From assembly GCF_014648875.1 (NCBI RefSeq), contig NZ_BMRY01000009.1, forward strand, positions 310,001 through 374,000: a stretch of 64,000 nucleotides of DNA, in the 5' to 3' direction. Position numbers and translations under genes: made by a program. The notes beneath the pieces are model-generated. The model was not told where the DNA came from and searched no databases. It saw only the letters and a program-made list of their open reading frames with translations. Positions within the stretch are counted from its first letter, which is position 1; every line of letters begins with the position of its first letter. Shown piece after piece: positions 32,908 to 42,100 of this stretch. This stretch comes from Streptomyces parvus (GTDB lineage: Bacteria; Actinomycetota; Actinomycetes; Streptomycetales; Streptomycetaceae).

Positions 32908-35037
32908 ATGAACACCCACCGCATCCGCGTCGGCATCGACGTGGGCGGGACCTTCACCGACGCCGTGGCCGTAGACGCCACGACCCTGCAACTACTGGGG
33001 CAGGTGAAGGTACCCACCAGCCACCACCACGAGGACGGTGTCGCCCACGGCATCGTCGAAGCTCTCGACCGGCTGCTGGAGCAGACCGGCCACACGCCCG
33101 AGGACGTGACGTTCCTCGCCCACGGGACGACCCAGGCTACCAACGCCCTGCTGGAGGGCGATGTGGCCACCGTCGGGCTGATCGGCATCGGCACCGGTCC
33201 GGGCGCCACGCTGACCCGCCGGCTGGCCGCCTTCCGCAAGCTGGAGCTGACCCCGGGCAAGCGGCTGCCGCTCGCCTACGCCCATGTCGCCGACCCGGAC
33301 GACGCCCCCGCCGTACGCGCCGCGCTCGACGAGGTCGTCCGCGAGGGGGCCGAAGTCGTCGTCGCCAGCCAGCCGTTCAGTGTCGACCGCCCGGAGGGCG
33401 AGGAGGCGGTGGCGGTGGCCGCCCGGGAGCGTGGGCTGCCGACGACGGCCGCCCACGACATCACCTCGCTGTACGGGCTCCACAAGCGAACCCGGACGGC
33501 GGTGGTGAACGCGGCGATCCTGCCGCGGATGCTCGCCACCGCCGACCTGGTCGACGCCTCGATCACCAAGGCGGGCGTGAGCGCGCCGCTGATGGTGATG
33601 CGCTGCGACGGCGGGGTGATGTCGCTGGACGAGATGCGGCGCAGACCGCTGCTGACGGTGCTGTCGGGTCCGGCGGCGGGCGTCGCCGGGGCGCTGATGC
33701 AGGAGCGCGTCAGTGAGGGCCTGTTCCTGGAAACCGGCGGCACGTCCACGGACATCAGCGTCGTGCGACGCGGCAAGGTCGCCGTGCGGCACGCCACGAT
33801 GCTGGGCAGGTCGTCGTACCTCTCGGCGCTCGACGTACGCACGGTGGGCGTGGGCGGCGGTTCGATGGTCCGGATCGACGGCGGCAAGGTCGTCGGCGTC
33901 GGGCCGCGCAGCGCACACATCGCGGGCCTGCCGTACGCCTGTTTCGCGGACGCGGAGGACCTGCGGGACGCGAGGGTGACCACGATCCGGCCGATGGCCG
34001 ACGACCCGGCGGACTACGCGGTGCTGGACGCGGCGGGCGGCCGGTTCGCGATCACCATGACCTGTGCGGCGAACGCGCTCGGGAGGGTGCCGGAGGGCGA
34101 CTTCGCCCGCTGCGACCAGGAGGTGGCGCGGGCCGCGCTCGCCCCGCTGGCCGCCGCGCTCGGCACGGATGTCGCCACGGCGGCGACGAAGCTGCTGGAC
34201 GCGGGTACCGACCAGGTGAAGTCGGTGGTCGAGTCGATGATGCGCGACTACCGCCTGGAGAAGGACACCGCGGTGCTCGTCGGGGGCGGCGGAGGGGCCG
34301 CCTCGGTCACCCCACACCTGGCGGCCGTCACCGGCCAGGAGGGGCGGATCGCCCGGCACAACGAGGTGATCAGCCCGATCGGGGTGGCCCTCGCCCTGAT
34401 CCGCGAGCAGGTCGAGCGGATCATCCCGGGCGCCGGCCAGGAGCAGATCCTCGCCGTACGGGCGGAGGCCGAGGCGGCCGTCATCGCCCAGGGGGCCGCC
34501 GCCGACGGGGTGGAGGTGGAGGTCACCGTCGACCCGCAGACCAGCACCGTACGGGCGGTCGCGACCGGTGCGACCGAGCTGCGCACCCAGGACCGCGCCC
34601 ACCGGGCGGACGACGCGGACCGGCTGCGGGCCGCCGCGACGAGCCTACGCACCGACCCGGCGTCCGTGCGGGTCCTCGCGGGCACCCCCGCCCACACGGT
34701 GTACGGCACCGAGGTGCGCCGCCGCTTCCGCGCGGACCGGCACCCGGTGCGGGTGGTGGACGCGGACGGCGTCGTACGGCTGCACGCCCCGGACGCCCGG
34801 GTCGAGACGACCACGGTGGGGCGTGCCCCCGAGATGCTGGCGGGCCTCGTGAAGGAGGCCACGTCGTACGGGGACGGCGGGGTACGGGCTCCGGCGCTGC
34901 GGCTGCTGCTCGGCTCCCGGATCGCCGACCTGTCGGGGGTGCTCGATCCGGACCCGCTGCTGGCGCTGGCGCGCAGCGAACTGCGGTCGCGGGCGGCCGA
35001 CGAGCCGGTCGTGGCCGTGGTGGAGGTCCGGTCGTGA
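32908..35037 (+). CDS. HyuA/oxoprolinase-like ATP-dependent lactamase family protein
   Basis: 709 residues from ATG 32908, GAGGAGG ahead of it. Hydantoinase_A-type protein: N-terminal phosphate loop GIDVGGTFTDAVAVD, VTFLAHGTTQATNALLEG, LTVLSGPAAGVAGALMQ, LETGGTSTDISVV, VGVGGGSMVRIDGGK and GGGGGAASVTPHLA. The family opens five-membered cyclic amides with ATP or carboxylates ketones. The C-terminal 180 residues diverge from the parts I recognise. No HyuB-type partner gene is adjacent, which is unusual. Its stop overlaps the GTG of the next gene (GTGA). Confidence 0.85.
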   Translation: MNTHRIRVGIDVGGTFTDAVAVDATTLQLLGQVKVPTSHHHEDGVAHGIVEALDRLLEQTGHTPEDVTFLAHGTTQATNALLEGDVATVGLIGIGTGPGATLTRRLAAFRKLELTPGKRLPLAYAHVADPDDAPAVRAALDEVVREGAEVVVASQPFSVDRPEGEEAVAVAARERGLPTTAAHDITSLYGLHKRTRTAVVNAAILPRMLATADLVDASITKAGVSAPLMVMRCDGGVMSLDEMRRRPLLTVLSGPAAGVAGALMQERVSEGLFLETGGTSTDISVVRRGKVAVRHATMLGRSSYLSALDVRTVGVGGGSMVRIDGGKVVGVGPRSAHIAGLPYACFADAEDLRDARVTTIRPMADDPADYAVLDAAGGRFAITMTCAANALGRVPEGDFARCDQEVARAALAPLAAALGTDVATAATKLLDAGTDQVKSVVESMMRDYRLEKDTAVLVGGGGGAASVTPHLAAVTGQEGRIARHNEVISPIGVALALIREQVERIIPGAGQEQILAVRAEAEAAVIAQGAAADGVEVEVTVDPQTSTVRAVATGATELRTQDRAHRADDADRLRAAATSLRTDPASVRVLAGTPAHTVYGTEVRRRFRADRHPVRVVDADGVVRLHAPDARVETTTVGRAPEMLAGLVKEATSYGDGGVRAPALRLLLGSRIADLSGVLDPDPLLALARSELRSRAADEPVVAVVEVRS

Positions 35038-35666
35038 CGGCCGCCCTGCTGGACCGCGCGGCGCGCGCGGCGATCGCGGAGCTGGAGGCCGCGGACGACG
35101 TCGAGTTCGGCGTACGGCTGCTGCGGAACACGCCCACGCACGAGCGGCGCGATCCGGCGCTGCTGCGCCACTGGGCCGCGACGGCCGACGCGTTCGGGGC
35201 GGGGCTGGAGCCGGTCGCCGCCACGGCGCGGATCGTGGAGAGCGACGGGGGCCTGGCGAGGGGGCTGCTGGCCCGTTACACCTCGCGGCCGGTGCCGACC
35301 GTCGAGCTGTTCACCGACACGCTGGCGCTCGCCGACGAGCTGATCGACCTGCTCGGCTGGCGGCACTGGTATCCGGCGGGGTCGGTGCGTGCCGCGGCCG
35401 TCGCCCACGAGGCGGTGCACGAGCAACTGCACCACGGGCCGCGGAAGAAGGACCTCAAGCGCGCCCTGGACCACGTCGTGCTGCGCGCCGGACGGCACAC
35501 CCTGTACGGCCATGTCGCGGGCGCCGACGAGATCGCCGCCCATGCCCACGCCCGCACGGTCTGCGGCCTCGGCCGCAGCCCCCTCCTGCTGACGGCGGCG
35601 CTGGCCACGGCGGCCGAGCCGCAGCACGGGTCCCCGCAGGGATCCCCGCACGGAAGAGAGAAGTAA
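35034..35666 (+). CDS. Unknown protein with HEAVH motif
   Basis: 210 residues starting at GTG 35034 inside the previous gene, so it is very likely co-translated with it. Mostly helical and Ala-rich. I do not recognise the family. The notable feature is AAVAHEAVHEQLHHGPRKK (about residues 121-139), an HExxH signature followed by a second His pair, which could bind zinc; further histidines occur in HAHARTVCGLG. It ends with a Gly/Ser/Pro/His tail. Could be a small subunit or accessory factor of the oxoprolinase-like protein; not testable from sequence. Confidence 0.75.
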   Translation: MTAALLDRAARAAIAELEAADDVEFGVRLLRNTPTHERRDPALLRHWAATADAFGAGLEPVAATARIVESDGGLARGLLARYTSRPVPTVELFTDTLALADELIDLLGWRHWYPAGSVRAAAVAHEAVHEQLHHGPRKKDLKRALDHVVLRAGRHTLYGHVAGADEIAAHAHARTVCGLGRSPLLLTAALATAAEPQHGSPQGSPHGREK

Positions 35667-35670
35667 CGCC

Positions 35671-36951
35671 ATGGGCGTCGTCATCCTTCTTGTCATGGCG
35701 GCCGGTGTCGCCGCGATGCTCACCCGCAAGCTCCCCACGGGCTTCGCGCTCGTCCTGCTGGCCGTCGCCATCGCCTTCATCGCGGGCGCACCGCTGACCG
35801 GCGAGAACAGTGTCCTGGACACGGTCCTCCAGGAGGGCGCCCCGGCGCTCGCCGCGACGATGGTCGCCATCCTGCTCGGCTCCTGGCTGGGCAAGCTGCT
35901 GGACGAGACCGGTATCGCGGGCACCCTGGTCCGCAAGATCGTCGAGTTCGGCGGGGACCGGCCGGTGGTGGTCGCCCTCGGCGTCCTCGCGGTCTCCACG
36001 CTGGTCGGTACGGTCACCGGGTCGGCCCCCGCGGCGATGCTCGCCGGGATCATCGGCATCCCCGCCATGATCGCCGTCGGCATCCCCAAGGTCACCGCCG
36101 CCGGGACCATCCTCATGGGTATCGCCGCGGGCATGCCCTTCGAGCTGCCGATCTGGCAGTTCTTCTCCACGGCGCTGGAACTGCCCGTCCCGACGGTGCG
36201 CGGCTTCATGCTGAAGCTGTTCCCGTTCGCGCTGGCCGCCGCCGTGCTGTTCGTCCTCGTCGAGACGCGGCGGCGCGGCGTGGAGCACGCCTGGTCGCTC
36301 AAGTCGGCCTCGGCGAAGCCCGTTTCGCGCCGTGAGCAGCTCGGCGACGCCCCGTGGTACGCGCTGCTCACGCCGGTCGTGCCGCTGGTGCTGGCCCTCG
36401 GCTTCGAAGTGGCGATCCTGCCGTCGATGCTGGCCGGCGTGCTGTACGCGCTGCTCACCACCACCCGGCCGCGCGAGATGAACAAGCGGCTGCTGCGCAC
36501 CCTGTACGGGGCGTTCGAGGTCGCGGCGGCCCCGATGGTGCTGTTCATCGCGATCGGCATCCTGCTCGCGGCGGTCAAACTGCCGGGCGCGGTCGAGTCG
36601 TTGGAGCCGCTGGTCAAGGCGGTCAGCCCGCAGAACCCGGTGCTGTTCGTGCTGGTGTTCACGCTGCTGGTACCGCTCTGCCTGTACCGCGGTCCGCTCA
36701 ACGTCTTCGGTCTCGGCGCGGGGATCGCCGGGGTCCTCATCGCGGCGGGCATCTACCCGGCCGTCGCGGTGCTGGGTCTCGCCACCTCGTACAACCAGGT
36801 CTTCGGGGTGTCAGACCCCACCAGCACCCAGACCGTGTGGAGCGCGCAGTACGCCGGGGTGACCCCGCAGCAGGTGATGCTGCGGACCCTGCCGTACGTC
36901 TGGGCCGTCGCGCTCGGCGGCTTCTGCGTCACCGCCGCCACCTACCTGTGA
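35671..36951 (+). CDS. Membrane transporter, ion-transporter superfamily-like (CitMHS/GntP/DctM-like)
   Basis: 426 residues starting 5 bp after the previous stop. About 11-12 hydrophobic segments in two similar halves, each with re-entrant-looking Gly-rich stretches (ATMVAILLGSWLGKLLDETGI, VGTVTGSAPAAMLAGIIGIP, LYRGPLNVFGLGAGIAGVL). This resembles secondary carboxylate/gluconate transporters, but no single family is obvious. Contextually the uptake system for the substrate of the surrounding LacI-controlled genes. Confidence 0.75.
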   Translation: MGVVILLVMAAGVAAMLTRKLPTGFALVLLAVAIAFIAGAPLTGENSVLDTVLQEGAPALAATMVAILLGSWLGKLLDETGIAGTLVRKIVEFGGDRPVVVALGVLAVSTLVGTVTGSAPAAMLAGIIGIPAMIAVGIPKVTAAGTILMGIAAGMPFELPIWQFFSTALELPVPTVRGFMLKLFPFALAAAVLFVLVETRRRGVEHAWSLKSASAKPVSRREQLGDAPWYALLTPVVPLVLALGFEVAILPSMLAGVLYALLTTTRPREMNKRLLRTLYGAFEVAAAPMVLFIAIGILLAAVKLPGAVESLEPLVKAVSPQNPVLFVLVFTLLVPLCLYRGPLNVFGLGAGIAGVLIAAGIYPAVAVLGLATSYNQVFGVSDPTSTQTVWSAQYAGVTPQQVMLRTLPYVWAVALGGFCVTAATYL

Positions 36952-36979
36952 TCCATCACTTCTCGGGACGGAGAACGAC

Positions 36980-38017
36980 ATGACACAGCACCAGGACTCA
37001 CCCCGCACGCCCGACGCGGAACAGCCGAGCCGCCGGTTCTTCCTGCGCGGGACGGTCGCCGGGATCGCGGCGACCGCCGGACTGGCCGCCACCGGAGCGA
37101 CGGCGAGCCCGGCAGCCGCGGCACCGGGCGGTTTCCCGGACTACAAGCACCTCAAGCCGCTCCTGACGCCCTCCCAGCTGAAGTACAACCCGACGGGTGA
37201 GATCATCTTCCCCTGCATCCGGGGCGTCTACGACCGGCTGGCCAACCCCTTGGGCCGCTACTACCTCTACTACGCCCCGCACGACGCCCCCGGCGGCATC
37301 TGCCTGGCCTACGGGAACTCGTTGGAGGGCCCGTTCACGGAGTACCCGGCGAACCCGATCGTCTCCAACAACTGGCAGCCGCACTACAAGGTCAGCCATG
37401 TCTCCTCGCCGCACGTCCTGTGGAACGAGGACGTCAAGGAGCTCTGGCTGTACTTCCACGGCGAGAACCACACCACCCGGCTCGCCCGCTCCAAGGACGG
37501 CATCAATTTCACGTACGACAAGACCGTGCTGACCAAGGACATGCTTCCGGCCGGCACCAGCGAGACGTCGTACGCACGGGTGTTCCGGCACAACCTGCCC
37601 GCGCGCGACGCCCGTTACGTGATGCTCTTCATGGTCAACAACCAGTCGAACCACCGTGACATCGGCTGGGGCTGGTCGAAGGACGGCCGCAACTGGACGT
37701 TCGCGCAACAGCCGTTGATCCGGCATTCCGACGTCGGCGCGAACAACATCAGCGGCGCGCACCTGCTGACCCGCAACAACAGCACCTACGTCGTCTACCA
37801 CACCGGCAAGGAGACCGGCGGGAACATGCTGATCACCGAGGTCGGCAACGACTTCTCCCGCCGCAACCACCTCGGCCTCTTCTACGATTCGAGCAACGCC
37901 GCACCGGAGAACGGCCGGGCCGCCGCGCCCAGCTTCGGTACGGACCGGGGTGTGCCGTACATGGTCTACGAGGCGGGCGAGCGCCTGAAGGGCTCGATCT
38001 GCGTGGCCCGCGGCTGA
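36980..38017 (+). CDS. Tat-exported beta-propeller protein (GH43/GH117-like fold)
   Basis: 345 residues, GGGACGGAG-type site upstream. Tat signal SRRFFLRG with hydrophobic TVAGIAATAGLAATGATA, cleavage near AAA. The mature part shows successive propeller blades: GRYYLYYAPHDAPGGICLAYGNSLEGPFTEYPANPI, SHVSSPHVLWNEDVKELWLYFHGENHTTRLARSKDG, DIGWGWSKDGRNWTF, GRAAAPSFGTDRGVPYMVYEAGE. The SSPHVLW and acidic positions fit five-bladed glycosidases such as GH43 or GH117, but the catalytic acids cannot be assigned safely. Last gene of the LacI-controlled group; probably the extracellular hydrolase that generates its substrate. Confidence 0.8.
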   Translation: MTQHQDSPRTPDAEQPSRRFFLRGTVAGIAATAGLAATGATASPAAAAPGGFPDYKHLKPLLTPSQLKYNPTGEIIFPCIRGVYDRLANPLGRYYLYYAPHDAPGGICLAYGNSLEGPFTEYPANPIVSNNWQPHYKVSHVSSPHVLWNEDVKELWLYFHGENHTTRLARSKDGINFTYDKTVLTKDMLPAGTSETSYARVFRHNLPARDARYVMLFMVNNQSNHRDIGWGWSKDGRNWTFAQQPLIRHSDVGANNISGAHLLTRNNSTYVVYHTGKETGGNMLITEVGNDFSRRNHLGLFYDSSNAAPENGRAAAPSFGTDRGVPYMVYEAGERLKGSICVARG

Positions 38018-38028
38018 CACGGGAGCGC

Positions 38029-38064
38029 GGGGGTGTGCGGGGGCGCCTGTCCCCGCACACCCCC
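38029..38064 (+). terminator. Hairpin after the propeller gene
   Basis: GGGGGTGTGCGGGG (38029-38042) and CCCCGCACACCCCC (38051-38064) pair perfectly over 14 bp with an 8-nt loop, 11 bp after the stop. Ends the LacI-controlled transcript. Confidence 0.75.
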
Positions 38065-38125
38065 ACGCTGTACGCCACACCACGGACACCCGCACCTTGT
38101 CGCACCGAGGAAGGCTTGGCCCGCC

Positions 38126-39082
38126 ATGCCCCACCACCCCAATCTGGACCCCGAGATGGCCGCCGCGCTCGCGGCCGACCCGCCGCCGCCCACCGTGCTC
38201 GACGGGCTGCCGTACGAGAAACTGGACGCGCTGCGGGCCGAGCGCGCCGCCCGGTCCGCCGGCCCGCCCGCCGAGGGCGTCGTGGTGACCGACCACCGGC
38301 TGCCCGGCCCCACCCCGCTCCGGGTCCGGACCTACCGGCCACGGGCGGCGGGCGCCCGCGCGCTGCCCTGTCTGGTGTGGATGCACGGCGGGGGCATGGT
38401 GCTGGACTCCCCCGAGACGGACGACGCCCGGGTCTCCGCGTACGCCCTGGAGGCCGACTGCGCCGTGGTCTCGGTGGACTACCGGCTGGCGCCCGAACAC
38501 CCGTATCCCGCACCCGTGGAGGACTGCTACCGCGCCCTTCGCTGGGCGGCGGACCAAGCGGAACCGCTGGGGCTCGATCCCGGGCGCCTGGCGGTCGGCG
38601 GGATCAGCGCGGGCGGCGGGCTCGCGGCCGCCACCGCACTCCTGGCCCGGGACAGCGGCGGCCCCGGTCTGATCTTCCAGTTCCTGCTCTGCCCGATGCT
38701 GGACGACCGCAACACCTCCGGTTCCAGCCGGGAGTTCACCGAGGCCGTCAAGTGGCCACGCGCCAACAATCTCTACGGCTGGGCAGCGCTGCTCGGCCCG
38801 CTCACGGAGAGCGACGACGTCCCTCCGTACGCCGCACCCGCCCGCGCGACCGACCTGTCGGGACTCCCTCCGGCGTACGTCGACGTCGGCGAGCTGGAGG
38901 TCTTCCGCGACGAGTGCGCGCGGTACGCGCTGCGCCTGATCGAGGCGGGGGTGTCGACCGAGTTCCATCTGTGGCCGGGCGCGTTCCACGGCTTCGACGG
39001 CGTGCTCCCCCACCTCACGCTGCCGCGCCGGGCGGCCCGCGAACAGATCGCGGTGCTGCGCCGGGCACTGGGCGGGGGTTGA
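38126..39082 (+). CDS. Alpha/beta-hydrolase, HSL-type esterase
   Basis: 318 residues from ATG 38126 (the frame is open to 38033 but crosses the hairpin). Oxyanion loop HGGGMVLDS, nucleophile elbow GISAGG, a catalytic acid in the DVGELEVFRDE region and histidine in WPGAFHGFDG make a full triad. Typical of hormone-sensitive-lipase-family carboxylesterases acting on short acyl esters. Cytoplasmic, no signal. Monocistronic between two hairpins; any link to the neighbouring NRPS operon, which is convergent, is unsupported. Confidence 0.9.
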   Translation: MPHHPNLDPEMAAALAADPPPPTVLDGLPYEKLDALRAERAARSAGPPAEGVVVTDHRLPGPTPLRVRTYRPRAAGARALPCLVWMHGGGMVLDSPETDDARVSAYALEADCAVVSVDYRLAPEHPYPAPVEDCYRALRWAADQAEPLGLDPGRLAVGGISAGGGLAAATALLARDSGGPGLIFQFLLCPMLDDRNTSGSSREFTEAVKWPRANNLYGWAALLGPLTESDDVPPYAAPARATDLSGLPPAYVDVGELEVFRDECARYALRLIEAGVSTEFHLWPGAFHGFDGVLPHLTLPRRAAREQIAVLRRALGGG

Positions 39083-39111
39083 AGGGCGGCCGTAGTCTCC
39101 GACCGCCCTTC
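39081..39111. terminator. Bidirectional hairpin between esterase and NRPS genes
   Basis: GAAGGGCGG (39081-39089) and CCGCCCTTC (39103-39111) form a perfect 9-bp stem overlapping the esterase stop and lying 7 bp from the NRPS stop. Confidence 0.65.
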
Positions 39112-39117
39112 TCCGGG

Positions 39118-42100
39118 TCAGGCCCCCGCTTCGCGGGGCGCCTCACCCACCTCCTCCCCCAGCAACCGCACGTACTCGCGGGTCCACTCCTCGATGGTGG
39201 TGGCGTCCCAGAGGTCCGCCGAGAACTCCACCGCGCCCTCCAGCACATCGCCGGTCGGAGTGAGCACCATGATGAACTCCGACCGGGCCGCCTCGGGGGC
39301 GATCTCCGCCACGGTGGCGGTGAGTCCGAGCAGTTCCAGCCCGGTGTCCAGCGAACTCTCGTAGGCCAGGCCGATGTCCAACCGGTCCGGGATGCGGATG
39401 CCCTTGCGCCGGAGCATCGCCGGGACCACCCTGCGCGGCGGCATCGCGTGCTCCATGCCGAGGACCGTGGTGCGGCCCACCCGGTCCACCAGCTCCGCCA
39501 GCGTGCCGTCGCGGGCGTCGCGGACCCGCAGGGCGAATCCGGTGGCCGTACAGCCGACCAGGGACTCGAACGCACGGCTGTCCCGGCCCGCGTAGGAGAT
39601 GTTCAGGACCACCTCGTCCTGTTCGGCCCGCGTGGTCAGCAGGCGGCTGAGCGCGGCGGCGGCCACCGCGAAGGGCGTGGTGGACCGACGGGCGGCGAGC
39701 CGCTCCGCAGCCGCCCGGACCTCGGCGGGCACGGTGAACCGGACCACGCCTCCCCTGCCGCTGAGCTTCTCCGGCCGGGGCCGGTCCAGGGGGAGGCCGA
39801 GGGTGAAGGAGGCGTCGGCCAGCTCCTCGATCCAGTAGTCCGTGCGCCGCTCGTCCGTCGCCTCGTAGTGGGCGGCCTGCCATCGGGCGAACTCCACCTG
39901 CTGGGGGGCCGGGGGCAGCCCGTGCCCGTCCCCGGTGACCGCCGCGCGGTACAAGGCGGCGAGTTCCTTGAGCAGGGTGGTCACGGCCCATCCGTCGCAC
40001 GTGCAGTGGTGTGTCACCAACAGCAGCATCCACTCCTCGGCGGCGGTGCGCAGCAGCCGGACGGCGAGGACGTCGCCGGTGGACGGGTCGAGGGCGGTGT
40101 CCGACGCCTGTTCGACGATACGGCGCACCTCCTCGGCCCGCTCGGCCTCCGGCCGGGAGGTGAGGTCGTCCAGTGGCAGATCGACCGGCTCGTGGTCGAG
40201 CACTTCCTGCCGCCAGCCGCCGGAGTCCTCCCGGACCAGTCGAGTGCGCAGCGACTCGTGACGCCGCACCAGGTTCTGGATCGCCCCGTGCAGAGCGGTG
40301 GTGTCCAGCGGTCCGGAGAGGTCGACGCGCAGCCCGACGTTGAAGACCTGCGGCCTGGCGTGCTGGGAGTGCAGGTTCGCGAAACGGGCCTGCTGTTCGG
40401 TGGTGGGGCCGACGCGGACGACGGTCCGCGTCCCGGTGTCACCACCGGCCAGGAAGGCGGTCAGGGCGCGCAGGGTGGGCTCCTGGTAGAGCCGGGACAG
40501 CGGGTACTCCACGCCCCACTTCTCCCTGATCCGGTTGATCAGGCGCATCGCCGTGAGCGAGTGCCCGCCCAGGTCGAAGAGGGAGGCATCGAGGTCGACG
40601 CGGTCTGCGACGAGGTCCAGTTCGGCCGCCCAGAGCACGCGCAGCCCCCGCGCCACGTCGACGGGCGAGCCGGCCGGAGTGGGCGACGTGTCCGCGCCCG
40701 GTTCCGGCTCGGCCCCGGCCGGGGCGGCCGGTTCCACCGACGGGAGCCGGTCGCGGTCCAGCTTGCCGCTGCTGTTGAGCGGCAGCCGGTCCAGCGTCCG
40801 CCAGGAGCGCGGCACCATGTACTCGGGCAGGCGCTGTTCCAGCTCGCGGGCCCACCGCTCGGTGCGCCGCTCGTCGTCCGCCGCGTCCCCGGTGTCGGGC
40901 TCGGCGGGCACCACGTAGGCGGCGAGATACGCCTCGCCGTTGCCACGGCGGCGACCGACGACGGCCGCCCGGCGGATACCGTCGAGACCGTTCAGCACCC
41001 GGGCCACCTCCTCCGGCTCCACCCGGTAGCCCCGGATCTTGACCTGGTCGTCGGTGCGTCCGACGAACTCCAGCCGTCCGTCCGGCCGCCAGCGGACCAG
41101 GTCCCCCGTGCGGTATCCGGGCCCCTCCGCCATGCCGGGCGCCGACGTCGTGAACCGCTCGGCCGTGAGGTCGGGCCGGTGCAGATAGCCGTCGGACACG
41201 CCGGGACCTCCGACCAGGAGTTCACCGACCTCCCCGATGGGAACCGGTTTGTCCGACGGATCCACCACACGCACCGTCACGTTGTCGACGGGCCGGCCGA
41301 TCGGGACGGCCTCGGTCCTGCCGTCGGGGGCGTCGCCGACGGCGGGTTCGACCGTCTCGGTGAGGCAGAGGACCGTCGTCTCGGTCGGGCCGTAGACGTT
41401 GACCGTCTCGTACGGGGCCTCCGGTCGCGGCCGGGTCCGCAGCGCCTCGCCGCCCAGCAGCAGGTGACGCAGCGGAGGCTGGTCGGCCGCCGGGAGGCGC
41501 AGCACCTCCTCGCCCAGGGCGGTCGGCAGGACGCTGAAGTCGACGGCCCGGTCGGCGAACCAGCGGGCCAGGGCGAGCGGATCACGGCGGGTGGCGTCGT
41601 CGGCGACCACCAGCGTGCCGCCCCCGGTCAGCGTGGGCCAGATCTCCAGCAGCGAGGCGTCGAAGCTCTGGCTGCACACGACGGCCGTACGGTGTTCACC
41701 GGTCAGTCCGAAGCGGTCGTGGTGCCATCGGCAGAGGTCGACCAGGGAACGGTGGCTGAGCACCACCCCCTTGGGGGTGCCGGTGCTGCCCGAGGTGTAG
41801 ATGACGGAGCAGGGGGACGCGTTCGTGACACGGGGGGCGGTGGAGGGGACGGTTCCCGGGGCCGGTTCGGCGTCCGGTGCGACGACCCGTACCGCGGCGG
41901 GCAGCGACAGTTGCCGTGCCCCGTCGGGACCGCTGATCACCAGCCGGGCACCGCTCTCGGCAATGACCTGCGCGGCACGTACGGTGCCGAGCGAGGGGTC
42001 GAGCGGCACGGCGGCGCACCCGGCCCGGGCCACGGCGAGCACGGCCCTGACGAAGTCCGCGCCGCGCGGCAGCCAGACCGCCACGACCGGGGTGGGGTCC

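Noticed and set aside
38126..39082. HSL-type esterase as the missing release enzyme of the NRPS
   Set aside because: It is convergent, separated by a bidirectional hairpin, and of a general esterase family; there is no sequence evidence for a link.
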